Assembly (NCBI GenBank): GCA_018894105.1
Contig: CM032124.1
Span: 7,797,501-7,861,500 of the forward strand
From: Jacaranda mimosifolia
Taxonomy: Eukaryota; Streptophyta; Magnoliopsida; Lamiales; Bignoniaceae
Direction of reading: 5' to 3'
DNA length: 64,000 bases
Both the position numbers and the translations under genes were made by a program. Below the pieces are notes generated by a model. It saw nothing but the letters and a program-made list of their open reading frames with translations, searched no databases and was not told where the DNA came from. Positions within the stretch are counted from its first letter, which is position 1. Every line of letters starts with the position of its first letter. Below are positions 1 to 11,599 of this stretch, in pieces.

Positions 1-912
1 ACATTCAAGCATGCAGCGGAATTAATCATAAGGGACACATGAATTACATGAACCAATCCTAACCTTGTCTTAACTCAAAAATTGTAATACACAGGATGCC
101 AATGCCTTCACACAATATCTGCCCAAGTCTAACTCGCTAACTCGTTTCTAAACTTAGCCTAGGGTAGATTGTGAGGTCAAAGGCTTTTATACCGTTTAGT
201 ATAATTCGCTACAGTGGACATCCCCAACTGCTAGGAAGCTAGCCTATCAACAGCCAAGATGTGGCAAAGCTATGCTAATGCTGCCAGTTGTCCCGAGCAG
301 TTCTGCTGAGCAATTATCTACTGTGTAGCCTGCTTGTGTCAATTGTTTCAAGCGGTTACTAGCAATTACCGAGAAAGTTAGCCACAACCGTCGCACTACT
401 TTGATTCCCTCTTTGCCAAAAGCCGTCTGCCAACGTACTCGTTCAACTGTCTCCCACATCAGCATAAACTCACCACGTCTTGCCAACGTGTTGCTAGACT
501 GTCTGCCAGATCAGCCTGCCTCGCCAACATGTTGCCGCGCGGCCGTGCCCATTGTGCGCTCTGCTCCACTCAGCTACGCCCAAGTCTCGGTACCAACTCC
601 CTCTTTTGTGCATAGTTGCGCATAGTTCCGTCAAATGTTGTGCAAGTGTGCCCACTGTCCCACTAAGTCCCTCGTGATTGTGCGTACTGTCTGATCAAGT
701 GTTGCACAAGTGTGCACACGGCCAAGCCCCGTGCGCACACGCATCCGTCAGGGTCCATCGAGTCTGTTTATGAGCTTCATCTCTTGGCGCACGGCACGCT
801 ACCCGGTCCTAGCAAGTGCCCGTGGCCTGTTTTGTTAGTCCAACACACTGACCGATCACCGTCAAGCACCACCAAGCATGCATGATCAGACGCAACATTT
901 TTGGGTCTAACA
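1..912 (-). repeat. 3' LTR of the gag-only gypsy element (partial)
   Basis: This stretch aligns almost base for base with 3085-3997, including the run starting acattcaagcatgca and the end gggtctaaca. On the minus strand the LTR opens with TGTTAGACCC. About 158 bases of its other end lie outside the window. The two LTRs differ by scattered substitutions and small indels, so the insertion is not recent. Short ORFs here on both strands are LTR sequence and not genes. Confidence 0.88.
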
Positions 913-924
913 AACCACCCCTAC
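913..924 (-). other. Polypurine tract of the gag-only gypsy element
   Basis: On the minus strand AGTAGGGGTGGTT sits directly before the 3' LTR start TGTTAGACCC, the expected place for plus-strand DNA priming. Confidence 0.65.
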
Positions 925-1160
925 TGGAGGAATTCAACGCCCTCGTCGGACTAAGGGAGACACACCCCCACTTGTATTCCCGCATAAACCTGCTTTAACC
1001 TGCAAGTCTAGAAATAAACGCCATCAGTAACTTTAACCTAAAGTAACACGTACTAACCTCACGTTTTGTCTTGTTGTTGGGCTTCCCACTGAATCCTACT
1101 AAACACTTTGCCTCGGATAATGCCCCCACTTGATCGAGGTATAGGGCTAAGCTTTTAACT

Positions 1161-2841
1161 TTACCACCCTGCAGCTTTTAACTTCGCCGCATAGGATAAA
1201 GAAGGCCATCTCTCTTTATCGAATTCTTGGTAAATGCCATCATCACTACCCGATGTTGATGAACCAGCCCCGTTAGCATGTATTGGTCCAGTCTCATCCA
1301 TCCCATCGACTGACTTCTTTCCCTCTTTTCCGAAGTTACTCCACTTAGCTTGCATAAAGCAAAGTTCTTTATCATCAAGGATCATAAACCCACTCAAGTA
1401 AGGGATAACCACAGCCTTCGCATCGAATAGGAAATCACTGCCAAGAATCATATCGAATTCATCCAACCAATGAACCATTAGTTTGCTCTGTCCTTGCCAA
1501 TTCCCCACTTTCAAGTTCACAATGGCTCTACCTTTCACCGCCTCCGGCTTCCTATTTATAGCCTTAACTTAGGTTTTGGCGAGTTCCATCTTTAGCCCCA
1601 GCTTCCAGGCTTGTTCCACCAAAATGAAGCTATGAGTGGCCCCCAAGTCCACCATTGCTTTCACTTGATTACCATTTACAAACACTCGAACATACATTAG
1701 TCATTTATTCTTAATTGAATCGGACTTTACCCGTCAGAGTGTTTAACAACTAGAAAGCGCCAACTCTTGGTTCCATCTCACTTTCAGTTGTTATTTCAGT
1801 CATCCCACCTAGCAATGCACTAAGTCATTCCCGCTGAGGGCAACCCCGCATTTTGTGGTCACCTCCGCAAGCAAAGTACCTTGATCTCTTCTTTTCTGTC
1901 TGGGTACCCACTGCGTCGGATCCCTCTTTTTCCTTTCTTTTTCCATTCGATTTCACTTTGCCCTTATCTTTCCCGGTATCTTTCTTTTTAAGTTCTCAAT
2001 TCGGTCCTCCAACATTTCGATAGTCCACCAATCTATTAGCAGCGGCCATAGCTGAATATAAGTCTTTGACTCCCTGTTGCCTTAACTCAGGTTGAGCCCA
2101 AGGTTGCAGTCCTGCCATGAAATTGAACAATCTATCTTCCTCAGACATATCGTACATGTGAAGCATAAGAGAACTAAAATTGGAAACATACTTTTTTACT
2201 GTTCCCGTATGTCTCAAGTTTCGAAGATTCTCCCGAGCAACCCACGACACATTGCAAGGTAGAAATTGCTTCTTTAGTTTCCCTTTCAGTGCTTGCCAAG
2301 TATCAATCCGTCCTTGGTTAGCAGCTGATTCATCCGACAAATGAGTTCACCACCACAGTTTAACGTCTCCCGTCAAGTACATAGTAGTTATGGACATCTT
2401 TTCCCATTTTGGAATCTTAGCAGCATCGAAATAGGTCTCCATATCCCATAGAAAATTCTCGAGGTCTCTGGCATTTCGCTTCCCACCAAAGGGTTTTGGA
2501 TCCGTTACCTTTACCTTCGACAAAGAAGCCCTGTCATCAGCCACACTCGCTGCAACAGCGTTCTTCAATACCATCAATTTCGTATTGATTGACTCAAGTT
2601 TCAACTCAACGTACTCAGTGAACATTTCCACATTTTCGACAGCCGAAAAACCCTTTCGATCTACCATTTTGGGCCAACCCGCCACTATCTTTTGCAAACC
2701 CTCAATCTTTAGTTGTAGTTCCTAGATTTGCTTAAAGAAAGCCATCTTTTAAGTTTCAGCAGATTGTCTAAAGAATGCCTCCATCCGGCCCATCCTTGTC
2801 TCCAAGCGAAGAACCGCTTCTTTCAAACTTTGATCCGCCAT
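1161..2841 (-). pseudogene. gag plus partial aspartic protease, decayed
   Basis: On the minus strand a start codon at 2841 opens MADQSLKEAVLRLE, a coiled-coil-like N-terminus. A Ty3/gypsy capsid-type domain follows (about 2570-2000), with the segments PFGGKRNARDLENFLWDME, MYLTGDVKLWW and RDLYSAM-like spacing. In-frame stops occur near codons 30 and 40 and again just after KLWW at about 2344. A zinc knuckle near 1840-1890 reads YFACGGDHKMRGC: the first cysteine of the usual C-x2-C-x3-H-x4-C is tyrosine here. Further on, VDLGATHSFI (about 1630-1660) is the gypsy protease active-site region, with Leu where Ser or Thr is usual, followed by FDMILGSDFL. The frame then ends without a polymerase. It would form virus-like particle capsid if intact; this copy cannot. 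Confidence 0.85.
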
Positions 2842-2911
2842 CGTTTCACGTTTCCAAAGCATACACAGAACCCAAACTCATGTCAATTCCCTTCAAAATA
2901 GCATAAAGCCA

Positions 2912-2924
2912 GGCTTTAATACCA
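2912..2924 (-). other. Primer-binding site (initiator tRNA-Met type)
   Basis: The minus strand reads TGGTATTAAAGCC two bases inside the 5' LTR. It differs at a few positions from the common plant primer site TGGTATCAGAGCC, which pairs with initiator methionine tRNA. Confidence 0.75.
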
Positions 2925-2926
2925 AT

Positions 2927-3997
2927 TGTCATAGGGGTAGTTTTTCACATAAATTTTTTGCCCAATTTTATGCGACCTTGTGCGGCCTAGACCGGCCAAG
3001 GGCCTAGTTAGCTTGTTTGTGCATCTTGTTTAGTGCAAGCATGCGAGTTAGGCAACATAGGATCGAGTAAGGCAACAAGATAAACATTCAAGCATGCATC
3101 AGAATTAATCATAAGGGACATATGAATTACAAGAACCAATCCCAACCTTGTATTAACCTAACAATTGTAATACACAGGATGCCAATGCCTTCACACAATG
3201 TCTGCCCAAGTCTAACTCACTAACTCATTTCTAAACTTAGCCTAGGGTAGACTGTGAGGTCAAAAGCTTTTATACTGTCTAGTATAATTCGCTACATTGG
3301 ACATCCCCTACTGCTATGAAGCTAGCTTATCAATAGCTAAGGTGTGGCAAAGCTATGCTAATGCTGCCAGTTGCCCCGAGCAGTTGTGCCGAGTGGTTAT
3401 CTGAAGTATAGCTTGCTTGTGTCAACTGTTCCGAGCGGTTACTAGCAGTTACCGAAAAAGTTAGCCACAACCGTCCCACTACTTTGATTCCCTCTTTGCC
3501 GAAAGCCATCTGCCAATATACTCGTTCAATTGTCGCCCACATCAGTATGAACTCGTGACGTATTGCCAACGTATTACTAGACTATCTGCCAGATCAGCCT
3601 GTGTCACCAACCTGTCGCCGCACGTGCCCATGCCCACTGTGCGCGCTGCTCCGCTCAGCTGCGCCCAAGTCTCGGTACCAATTCTCTCTTTTATGCATAG
3701 TTGCACACTGTTCCGTCAAATGTTGTGCAAGTTTGCCTACTGTCCCGCTAAGTCCCTCGCGACTGTGCGCACTGTCCGATCAAGTATTGCACAAGTATGC
3801 GCACAACCCAGCCCCGCACGTACACGCATCCGCCAGGGTCCGTCGGGTCTGTTTATGTGCTTTGTCCCTTGGCGCACGACACTCTGCCTGGTCCTAACAA
3901 GCGCCCATGGCCTGTTTTGTTTGTCCAACACATTGACCGGTCACCGTCAAGCACCACCAAGCATGCATGATCGGATGCAACATTTTCGGGTCTAACA
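2927..3997 (-). repeat. 5' LTR of the gag-only gypsy element
   Basis: A 1,071-bp LTR: on the minus strand it starts TGTTAGACCC (at 3997) and ends CCCCTATGACA (at 2927), giving TG...CA ends. It pairs with 1-912. ORFs inside it on either strand (for example 3555-3995) are shadows. Confidence 0.88.
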
Positions 3998-4444
3998 CTA
4001 GTATATAATAAGATGGAGTCAAAGTCAATTTGAGGATGCTATGAACATGAAAGGTCTCTCCTGATATGTGGGTTGGATTGTGTAAGGAAAACAACGAGGA
4101 TTTCACATTAAGTAAATTGTGTTTTACTCCCATGTAAAAATGAAAAGGAGTAAAAAATTTCTTTATATATGTATAAAAAAAGGCAATGAACCTTCTTGTG
4201 ATTTTAGAAAATAAGCATACCGCCTCCCCTTAATGACTTGCTGCAATTTAGCCATAATTCCAATGTAAAAAGAATATACTTACCCTAATTTCAATTTTAT
4301 TTATTTATTTATTATTTTTAAATATTTTTATAAATCTTTTTTCATCTCCTTTGTACCAATTTTTTTATTTTTCAATTTAAAAACTATTTTTAAGTTTTTT
4401 ATTTATTCATATTTCCAATTTATTCATTTTTTATTTATATTTAT

Positions 4445-4860
4445 ATATATTATAGATACAAATATAAATATAAAATACATAATATAATAAACATAAATAT
4501 ATAATATGATAAACATAATATAATATATAATATAATGCATTATAAATACATAAGTATGTTTATGTGTATATTTATACATAATATATATTAATAAACATTT
4601 TATATTATATTTTATATAATAAACCCCACCCCCAACCCACCCTTCTTAAAATTTGTTCTATAAATTTTAAATAACTTTTGTTTATATCCTTTTTTTTTCT
4701 AATTATTTATTTCAAATTAAATATTATATATATTTATGAAAATATATAATATATTATATATTTATATGCACATTTATATTTTTTATAAGATATTTATGTT
4801 TATATATTTATTATATATATCTATACAATATTATTTAATAACATATTCCCCCAGCCCCAC
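4445..4860. repeat. AT-rich low-complexity stretch
   Basis: Almost pure A/T with many short TATA-like words, inside the foldback element. The ORF at 4736-4960 is a low-complexity artefact. I see nothing else here. Confidence 0.6.
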
Positions 4861-5509
4861 CTCCACCCCCTACCCCGTCTCCCCAGACTTGATGGGCTGC
4901 CATGATAATATTGTGGCTAGATCTGGCCAGATTGGGCCACTGATTGCCACCTATTTTTGATTTATTTATTTATTTTTTAATTATTCATCACCGCTTCCAA
5001 ATGCGGGAATGGAGGCCGCCTCTCCAGGTTGCCATGGTGGCTCGTATGCTTGCGGCCGCTACTCAAGTGGTGGGGAAGGATTGAGTGGGTTGATGGGGGT
5101 AGGTGCTAGGTTTCTATACATATGTATATAAATGTATATATAATATATATACATATATTTAGCTATTTATAAATATATATATATATATTTTTAATGGGCA
5201 AATTAGGTTTTAGCCCTCTGAAAAATGCCAAAGAGCAAAAAACCCCCTTGTTAAAAAAAAAGGCAACAAACCTCTTTGTGATTTTACAAAAATAGTAAAT
5301 TACCCCCCTCCAACTGGCAGTACAGATTATGCGCGAAAAGTGCATTTGGCTTAGGGTTTTTCTTGTTGAAATATCAATTTTGCCCCTAAATATCAACCGC
5401 TGGATCCATTGAAAAAAAATTGACGAATCAAATTATTTTCATTCATAAAAAATATAAAATATAAAATATATTTATATATATACCCACATGTACATATTTA
5501 GATACATCT

Positions 5510-6095
5510 ATATAAAACCACCACCCACCCTGCCGCTGGCCATTGGCAAACGCTGCCATGGCAGTTGCCTCCTACAAGCAGTGGCATGGCAGCCATTTCT
5601 GAGTTTGTAGGTGGGCATGGAGGTGGCCACAGGAAGAGGTGGCTTTTGCAAGTTGCTGTATAGATGGCCTCAATGGCCGCCCATGGCCGTGTTTTGCAGG
5701 TGACCATGGGGGCCACCACCGCCAATGATGGCGGCATCGATGGTCGCTTGTAAAGGTCGTCACTGTAGAGGTGCAGCCTCTATGGCAATCTCTACAATGG
5801 CCACAAATGAGGCTTCCATGGCTGCATCGCCACAGAGGCAGCCTCCATGGTCGAGTTTTGCAGGCGGCCATGGAGACTGCCTCTGCCAGTGGCGGTGTTA
5901 ATGGCACTTGCAAAGACTGTCACCGTAGAGGTGCGACCTCTATGGCTGCCTCTACAGTGACTGCTGAGGAGGCTTCCATGGCTGAGTTTTGCAGACAGTC
6001 ATAGAGGTTGTGGCCATGGAGGCCACCTACGATTTTTGCGAGCGGCAGCCATGGCTACAGCTCACACGGCGACCATGGCGGCCAAGTAGGGTGGG
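5510..6095. repeat. GC-rich degenerate CCATGG-type repeat block
   Basis: An island of GC-rich sequence within AT-rich arms. It repeats variants of gcctccatgg, gagttttgcagg and gcctctaca in both orientations at irregular spacing. Overlapping ORFs occur on both strands (for example 5572-5913 minus and 5771-6004 plus), which is what a repeat without stops gives, and no protein family is recognisable. It could be a captured and amplified host fragment inside the foldback element. Confidence 0.6.
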
Positions 6096-6716
6096 GTGGG
6101 GGATATTATATATGATATAATAAATTGTTTATTTTTTAATATATATTATGTATAAATATATACATAAATATATTTGTCTTTATAATGTATTATATATTAT
6201 ATTTATATATAATATATGTAAATATACAATATATTTATGTATTTATATATTTATGTTTATTATCTTATATATGTATATACATAAATAAAAAAGAATAAAT
6301 TAGAAAGATGAAAATAAAAAAAATTAAAAATAGTTTTTAAATTTAAAAATAAGAAAATTGGTATATAGGAGAAGAAAAAAGATATATAAAAATATATTTA
6401 AAATGAATAAATAAATTAAATTGAAAAAATATGAAATCATTAGGGGTAGTATAGCATTTACATATTAAAATTAGGGCAAAATTGCATCAAATCATGAGGG
6501 GGGGGGGGCGGTGTGCCTATTTTTTAAAATCACAAGGAGGTTCGTTGCTTCTTTTTTTTTTTTTTTTTTTTTTTCATATGGGAGTTTTTTTGCCCTTTTC
6601 CATTTTCACAAGGGGGTAAAATGCAATTCGCCATATATTTAACTATATATTATGTATGTATATATATAAATATACTTTAAATTTTATATTTTTTTGTTGG
6701 TAGAAGTAATATGAAC

Positions 6717-7380
6717 GAGGAATGGCAATGGGTTCGGGTAAATCGAGGACCCACCCCATTGAGGTGAAATAAACAGGTTTCGAGGTGGGTATCGGGTTTT
6801 GATTTCAAAGACTTGCCCGAGTCTTGGGGGGGGGGGGGCAGGGGTTCTTACGGGTTTTAGTGAACCCACGTCGTATAATACAAATTATATTAAATATATA
6901 AAAAAAATTGATATATGGACTAATCAATTTATGAATGTTGCATGTTTGTATTTTGTGAGTTGCAAAATTTATATGATCTTGTGAATTACAAAATTTTGAT
7001 GATCCAACTATTTTTTTCATCTTTTTAGTAAAAAAATTCCAATTTATATATGTTAAAAGAAGGCATATTAAATATTGGTTCATGGTAAATTTTAAGCATT
7101 AGTCTAGTAAATCAATGCATTATCTATAATTTAAAATGGAAGAAATTGTGTCAAAATTGGAATAAAATATTATTGATACTTAATTCTTGGCTTGAAAGTT
7201 GCAAAATTTGTACATTCAAGTGATGAAAAAAAAAAAAGAAAAGAAAAAAAAGGATTGGGCAGGTCCAACTCACCGGATTCGGAGCCAAGGGAAGGAGGGG
7301 TGGGGCAGGTTTCGGATCTCTCAAATGCCACGCGGGATGGGTCCCGATTCCTGTTAGACTCTACCTTGTTGCCATCCCTA
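6717..7380. mobile_element. Non-autonomous hAT-like element, 664 bp
   Basis: The left end GAGGAATGGCAATGG and the reverse complement of the right end, TAGGGATGGCAACAAGG, form imperfect terminal inverted repeats around AGGRATGGCAA. The 8-bp sequence atatgaac is present immediately outside both ends (6709-6716 and 7381-7388), the hAT-type target duplication. Subterminal sequence is rich in GGGTTCGGGT-like motifs, typical of this class in plants. It holds no transposase. Confidence 0.8.
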
Positions 7381-7614
7381 ATATGAACTATCAATTTTTT
7401 TTCAATGAATTCAACGATTGAAATTCAGGGATAAAATTGACGTTTCAATAGCAAAAACCTAAAACCAATTATATTCTACTGCATGTAATTTTCACCGCAG
7501 GATAGAGAGTAATAATTTACAATTTTTTTTAAAACATATGGGGGGCACTGGCTATTTTTTGTCACTAGGGAATTTTTTATTCTTTTCTATTTTCGCACAT
7601 TTGTCACAATCTAG

Positions 7615-8997
7615 GCATTGTGATACCAACATATGTTGTTTTATTACTAAGATTATCAAGCACATATAATATTTGTCGCAGAATTAACCGCAACCTGTGT
7701 GTAATCATAAAGCGACATGAGGTAGTCACGTGGTTTACTCGAATTTGTCTACTTCCACGCTGCATGGTGAGAGAATGTTGTTACGAATATTAAAATGGTA
7801 TGAAGAGGATATTAGAAGTGCTTTCCAGTTCTCACAAACTCCCAGACCTGACTTCAAAACTTAGTCCCCAAAGTAGAGTATGATTAGAGCAAGGAGAGAA
7901 AAAAATATAATAAAATAAAATAGCAGCAATGTTGGGGACGCGGCCGAGCCAATTTTTGTCTATAGTGCCGCTACTTCAAGAAGTTGGTGTTGCGACCGTG
8001 AAGTTTCTTTCCTGATGTGAATTTTATTGGGGCACAGCGGCATCCAAACATTCTGTCTTCATTATTACGACTTTTGAAACACAAACACAAGTACACAACA
8101 CAAAACACAAATTAATCTTGAAACTCCGACAGTTTGAAATGATGCAAGTTGCCAACTCTGAATCCTTATTCAAATCTATTCTACGTTTTATGACAGTAAC
8201 ATACTGTATATATACACATATATTATTAGTTTTCTTTGCTCATATTCACCCTGAAAGTTTGCAATGTCAAATTTTACTCCTTCCAGAATGGGACAGAAAA
8301 TAGATCTAGTTATTATCCACAGTTGCTAGCTAGTAAAGTACATTGTGTTGCTAACATGTCCCACCTATTGGCCTGGGGCTTAAGACGCCAAACCGTATGT
8401 AATCTTTCTCCCATTTTCTTCAAGATTAATATATGATGTATCGAACTAAGTGTCATGCAAGTGACTAAATTCCATGAAATAGAAGCATATATATAGCTAA
8501 ACAGTATGTTGCCGGGCCGATAGTATCTGATCCTGCATGATGAAGACTAATCACATTACTGGTGGAGGTTAAAGACTTGACCATAATTCTTGAGTTTTCC
8601 TTCCCAGAGCGGCTGATGGATTAGTCACCTGTCCGTATAATTAACTGAGTCAATTTCTGACCATAATTAATGTTTATTTATGGTTAAGAAATTTAGTAAT
8701 GTTATAAGGTAGCAAGGAATATACTCAGGATTTAATCAATTTCTTAAACCAATAAAACTGCAAGGAAAAGGTGAAAACTAATTATTTATATAGATTGTTT
8801 GTCCATATATTCATTAGTAACCTTAACAAAGAAACCCTCTTATTTCCTCCAAGAAATTAGGCAATATATCTTTCAGAAAAGAGAATAACAACATCAACCT
8901 TGTTGTCGAAAAAGATTAAATTGCTCAGACAAGTTGATGGGTTCATCTGACTGCAGCTAATGTTACACTAGGACTGATTGCTTCGATTACTACAACA
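7615..8997. other. Intergenic region upstream of membrane-protein pseudogene
   Basis: I see no gene here. The short ORFs at 8118-8303 and 8236-8436 have no recognisable content. The stretch from about 8600 to 8990 would have held the promoter and leader of the gene at 8998. Confidence 0.5.
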
Positions 8998-10645
8998 ATG
9001 ATTATGAGAACTTGGTAAAAAAAGAAACTCGATTCGCCTATGCCATGGGTAGGCATGTATATTGCAGCAGCTTCTGCAGCCTGCACACTTGCTATGGCAG
9101 CTGATGCTCTCAAGGGCTTCCGAAGTAAAAAATTTTGGCTCCCAAGTAAGTAATTTTTCCCTCAATGCGTTTTCCTTGGCAGTATTAGCCGTGACAATGA
9201 AGTTGCCAGTTGACCTTACTAGTAGTATGCTGGGTGTTAATGATAAACTTACAGGGGTTTAGCAGCCTGGTTTTGATGTCAACTGCTATAGGTAATTTCA
9301 TGACATCTGTGGGATCCATGGAAAATAATGAAATTATACTAAGCTTAGCTGCTTTAGGCATCTAAGTGATCACAATCGCAGGAAATGTCTGCATCCGTGT
9401 TGTCCAGATGTGTTATTTTCTTGATGTTAGAGAAATATTGGCTAAGGAAATTGGATCCACCGCTGTCATGCTTCTGACATTATGTTCTTCAGCTGTGATG
9501 GTTCCGAGTGCCAAAAAATGCATAGAATCAGAGTATGACGAAATTCACAAAAGGGTTTCAAATAAGCAACTAGATTTGGGAAAGTTTAGAAATATTGACG
9601 AACTCAGAATAGTTGTGACAAGATATTGGGTGATGGCAGAAACTGGGAGCCCCCAATTTGTCATCACGAGATCCGTAACCTGCGTTACTTCAGGTGTGAT
9701 GTGTCTGTTGGTGGCTCTAACATTGTTGGAAGCTCAGATTAGAATGCCTTTTGTGTACAAAGGTTTCAGTCGAACTTCTTCTCATTATAAGTGGCCCACC
9801 AATTGCTATTCAGTCTATTGGAGTACTATAGCTCCTGTCCTGAGATGGTTCATTGCCGCTCTATTCAGGAGCTCAAAGATAGGCCATAAAAGCTTCAAAG
9901 ATGAATTCAAGGTCGAGGCTTACTGGACTCAAAAGCTGGTAGATTGAAGAGAAAGCCCGTTACGTTTACACATTCGACTCCACAAGTTCAGAAAACTTCT
10001 GCATGATGCAAAAAGATTACTTCTGAATTTATGCATTGGAGTTCAGATTGTGGTTGTTCCGGCCAGCAAATTAGTTCTACTCATTTCGGCTCACTGCGTT
10101 GTTGGAATTTTGTTTTGCATCCACCACATCAAGAATTTAAAGCCATATGCTCCCGAGGAATCAAGGATCCGAATGAAGCTGGACTTTAGCCGTTACGTTC
10201 TGCTACGTGAAGGCGAGCCAGCATTGCCCAAGAAGAAACATATGCACTGAGGTGGATAAGCTGATCCGGAGAGTTAAAAAGAAGCAACCCAAGAACCTAA
10301 TCAAACTTCTAAGCAAATTTGTGAACTTCAATAGGGTAAGAGACTTTGACAACAAAGAAAGTGAAAGGTTAAATTCTCATCAAGAACTTCCTAATTGCTG
10401 GTCTCTGCCAGTAGTGACCCTAACAAGCATTGCAATTGCACTTCCCAACATCACAGATCATAAGTCTGATCAGTTACTGAGAGGTGCGAGTGAAGGGCTC
10501 TACTTTGCAAAGTTTATAGAGAAAGCCCTGGACAAAAAAGGAGAACTGGCAAGTATTCAGAATGCAACAAATATTGTCTAGGAAGGGGTCAAACTATATC
10601 ACAAGTGCCAAGAATACAATATTCATGGTGAAAGAGTATAAGGAC
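8998..10645 (+). pseudogene. Uncharacterised multi-pass membrane protein, copy A, 5' part
   Basis: Homologous along its length to the copy at 59195-61303. The start at 8998 is placed by alignment: a stop interrupts codon 7 (9016), then MPWVGMYIAAASAA matches the first membrane segment of the other copy. A frameshift near 9150 leads into the frame reading AVLAVTMKLPVDL. The longest intact piece is 9366-9947 (193 aa): it has several hydrophobic segments, a charged loop with KKCIESEYDEIHKR, RYWVMAETGSPQFV, and HKSFKDEFKVE. Further pieces are 10050-10250 and 10207-10581, with LPNCWSLPVVTLTSIAIALP. It ends at about 10645 where copia LTR sequence begins. I do not recognise a named domain. It appears to be a plant-specific integral membrane family of unknown function; this copy is dead. 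Confidence 0.8.
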
Positions 10646-11232
10646 CTAAATAGGTAAAGGACTCAAAGGAGTCAGATAATATAAACTGAAACTTCAAGAT
10701 ATAACTAAAATTCCAGGCATAGCATAAATAAACAGAAAGGTAAATAAAAGAGAAAAAATAGTTACAGTAATTCGACAAGCCTACTCCACTACCTAAACTA
10801 AAGGACTTAAGATTTTGAACCTACACTTTATTAATCAAAGAGCTTAGAACAAATACAAGGAGCAGCGCTAACTTCTCGAAACATCACAGAATTGCAATAA
10901 ACACTTAGCAACCTAATTGGAGTTTTGAGGAAAATAAAGTATTGAGCAAAGAAAAAAACCTACTCTCACATAATAGAACTCCTTGCTTTTCATCAAGCTT
11001 TCTATTCTTTTAAATAGTTGAGTACCGAATCCTCAAGAGTGAATCTTCAATCAGCTCATTCTTCTCTTTGAATAGTCCAATGGTAACATACCAAAAGTAC
11101 ATAGTCTTATATATAAGAAATTCTAGATTTGTTGCAACGACTAGTTACCGTATAAGCTACACCTGCCATTATAGATTCAATCAACTTGATTAAAGGCATA
11201 AACAAAATTGGTCTTAGGAGGGAAACCTAACA
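10646..11232 (-). repeat. Candidate 3' LTR of the copia element
   Basis: On the minus strand it begins TGTTAGGTTTCCC directly after the purine tract GAAATGGGGAGAT (11233-11245). It contains a TATA-like CTTATATATAAG near 11107-11120 and polyadenylation-like AATAAA motifs, as LTRs do. Its left edge is not marked by a clear CA end; it merges into gene sequence at about 10645. Confidence 0.65.
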
Positions 11233-11599
11233 ATCTCCCCATTTCTGATGAAGCCATTTTCGTTGTTCTCTCTTTGTCTTAAGAAATTATTACATGGGAT
11301 GTTTTTCTGTCCCTGACAAAAGTGCTTAAGGATATAAGTAGGCTTAAATAAGTATGAAGTAATGCACAATCATTTTTCTCCCTCTGTCAGAAAGCATAGT
11401 ACTCCTTAAAAAAAACTTCAAACAATTTTAAGAAGGAACATAATCTTAAAGAATAACAGAACAACAATTTTTGAAGTTTAGCAAAATAGTTCAAAACATA
11501 GTAACAGTAGCAAAATATAGTCTCCCCCTTACCATCAAAAACACCTAGCAACATACCAAAAGAAATACACATACCAAACAGATTTCATGATGAAAAAGG

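Larger units (their letters stand above)
1..3997 (-). mobile_element. Gag-only (TR-GAG-like) Ty3/gypsy LTR retrotransposon
   Basis: Two long direct repeats (1-912 and 2927-3997) flank about 2 kb of internal sequence. Read on the minus strand, the order is 5' LTR (2927-3997), primer-binding site (2912-2924), gag plus a protease-like segment (2841-1161), polypurine tract next to 913, then the 3' LTR. No reverse transcriptase, RNase H or integrase sequence lies between the LTRs, and 2 kb is too short to hold them. This matches the known plant class of terminal-repeat elements carrying only GAG, which must borrow enzymes from autonomous relatives. The outer end of the left LTR is cut off by the window start, so the target duplication cannot be checked. 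Confidence 0.88.
4111..6632. mobile_element. Foldback DNA element with long inverted arms
   Basis: The left arm from 4111 (agtaaattgtgttttactcc) is the reverse complement of sequence ending at 6632 (gggtaaaatgcaattcgcc). Pairing continues for at least about 330 bp, through the matching blocks at 4185-4240 and 6490-6560 and then AT-rich sequence up to about 4440 and down to about 6290. The terminal composition, a short GC-rich end followed by runs of C and A, is like plant Mutator-type foldback elements. I could not find a convincing target duplication, and no transposase is visible. A second element of the same type (5196-7614) overlaps this one, so the boundaries may reflect rearrangement. 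Confidence 0.6.
5196..7614. mobile_element. Second foldback element of the same type, interleaved
   Basis: From 5196 (gggcaaattaggttttag) to about 5440 the sequence matches the reverse complement of about 7390-7614. Shared blocks include the stretch reading gtcaattttatccctgaa on one side and atcaattttgcccctaaa on the other. The first 120 bp also resemble the ends of the 4111-6632 element, so both belong to one family. The right arm is broken by the hAT-like insertion at 6717-7380. No transposase is visible. The interleaved order (left A, left B, right A, right B) is not what simple nested insertion produces. Confidence 0.55.

Noticed and set aside
3555..3995. 146-aa plus-strand ORF
   Set aside because: Lies entirely in an LTR, has a degraded counterpart in the other LTR, and resembles no protein family.
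5572..5913. 113-aa minus-strand ORF rich in His, Trp and Cys
   Set aside because: Product of a GC-rich degenerate repeat that is open on both strands; not a gene.
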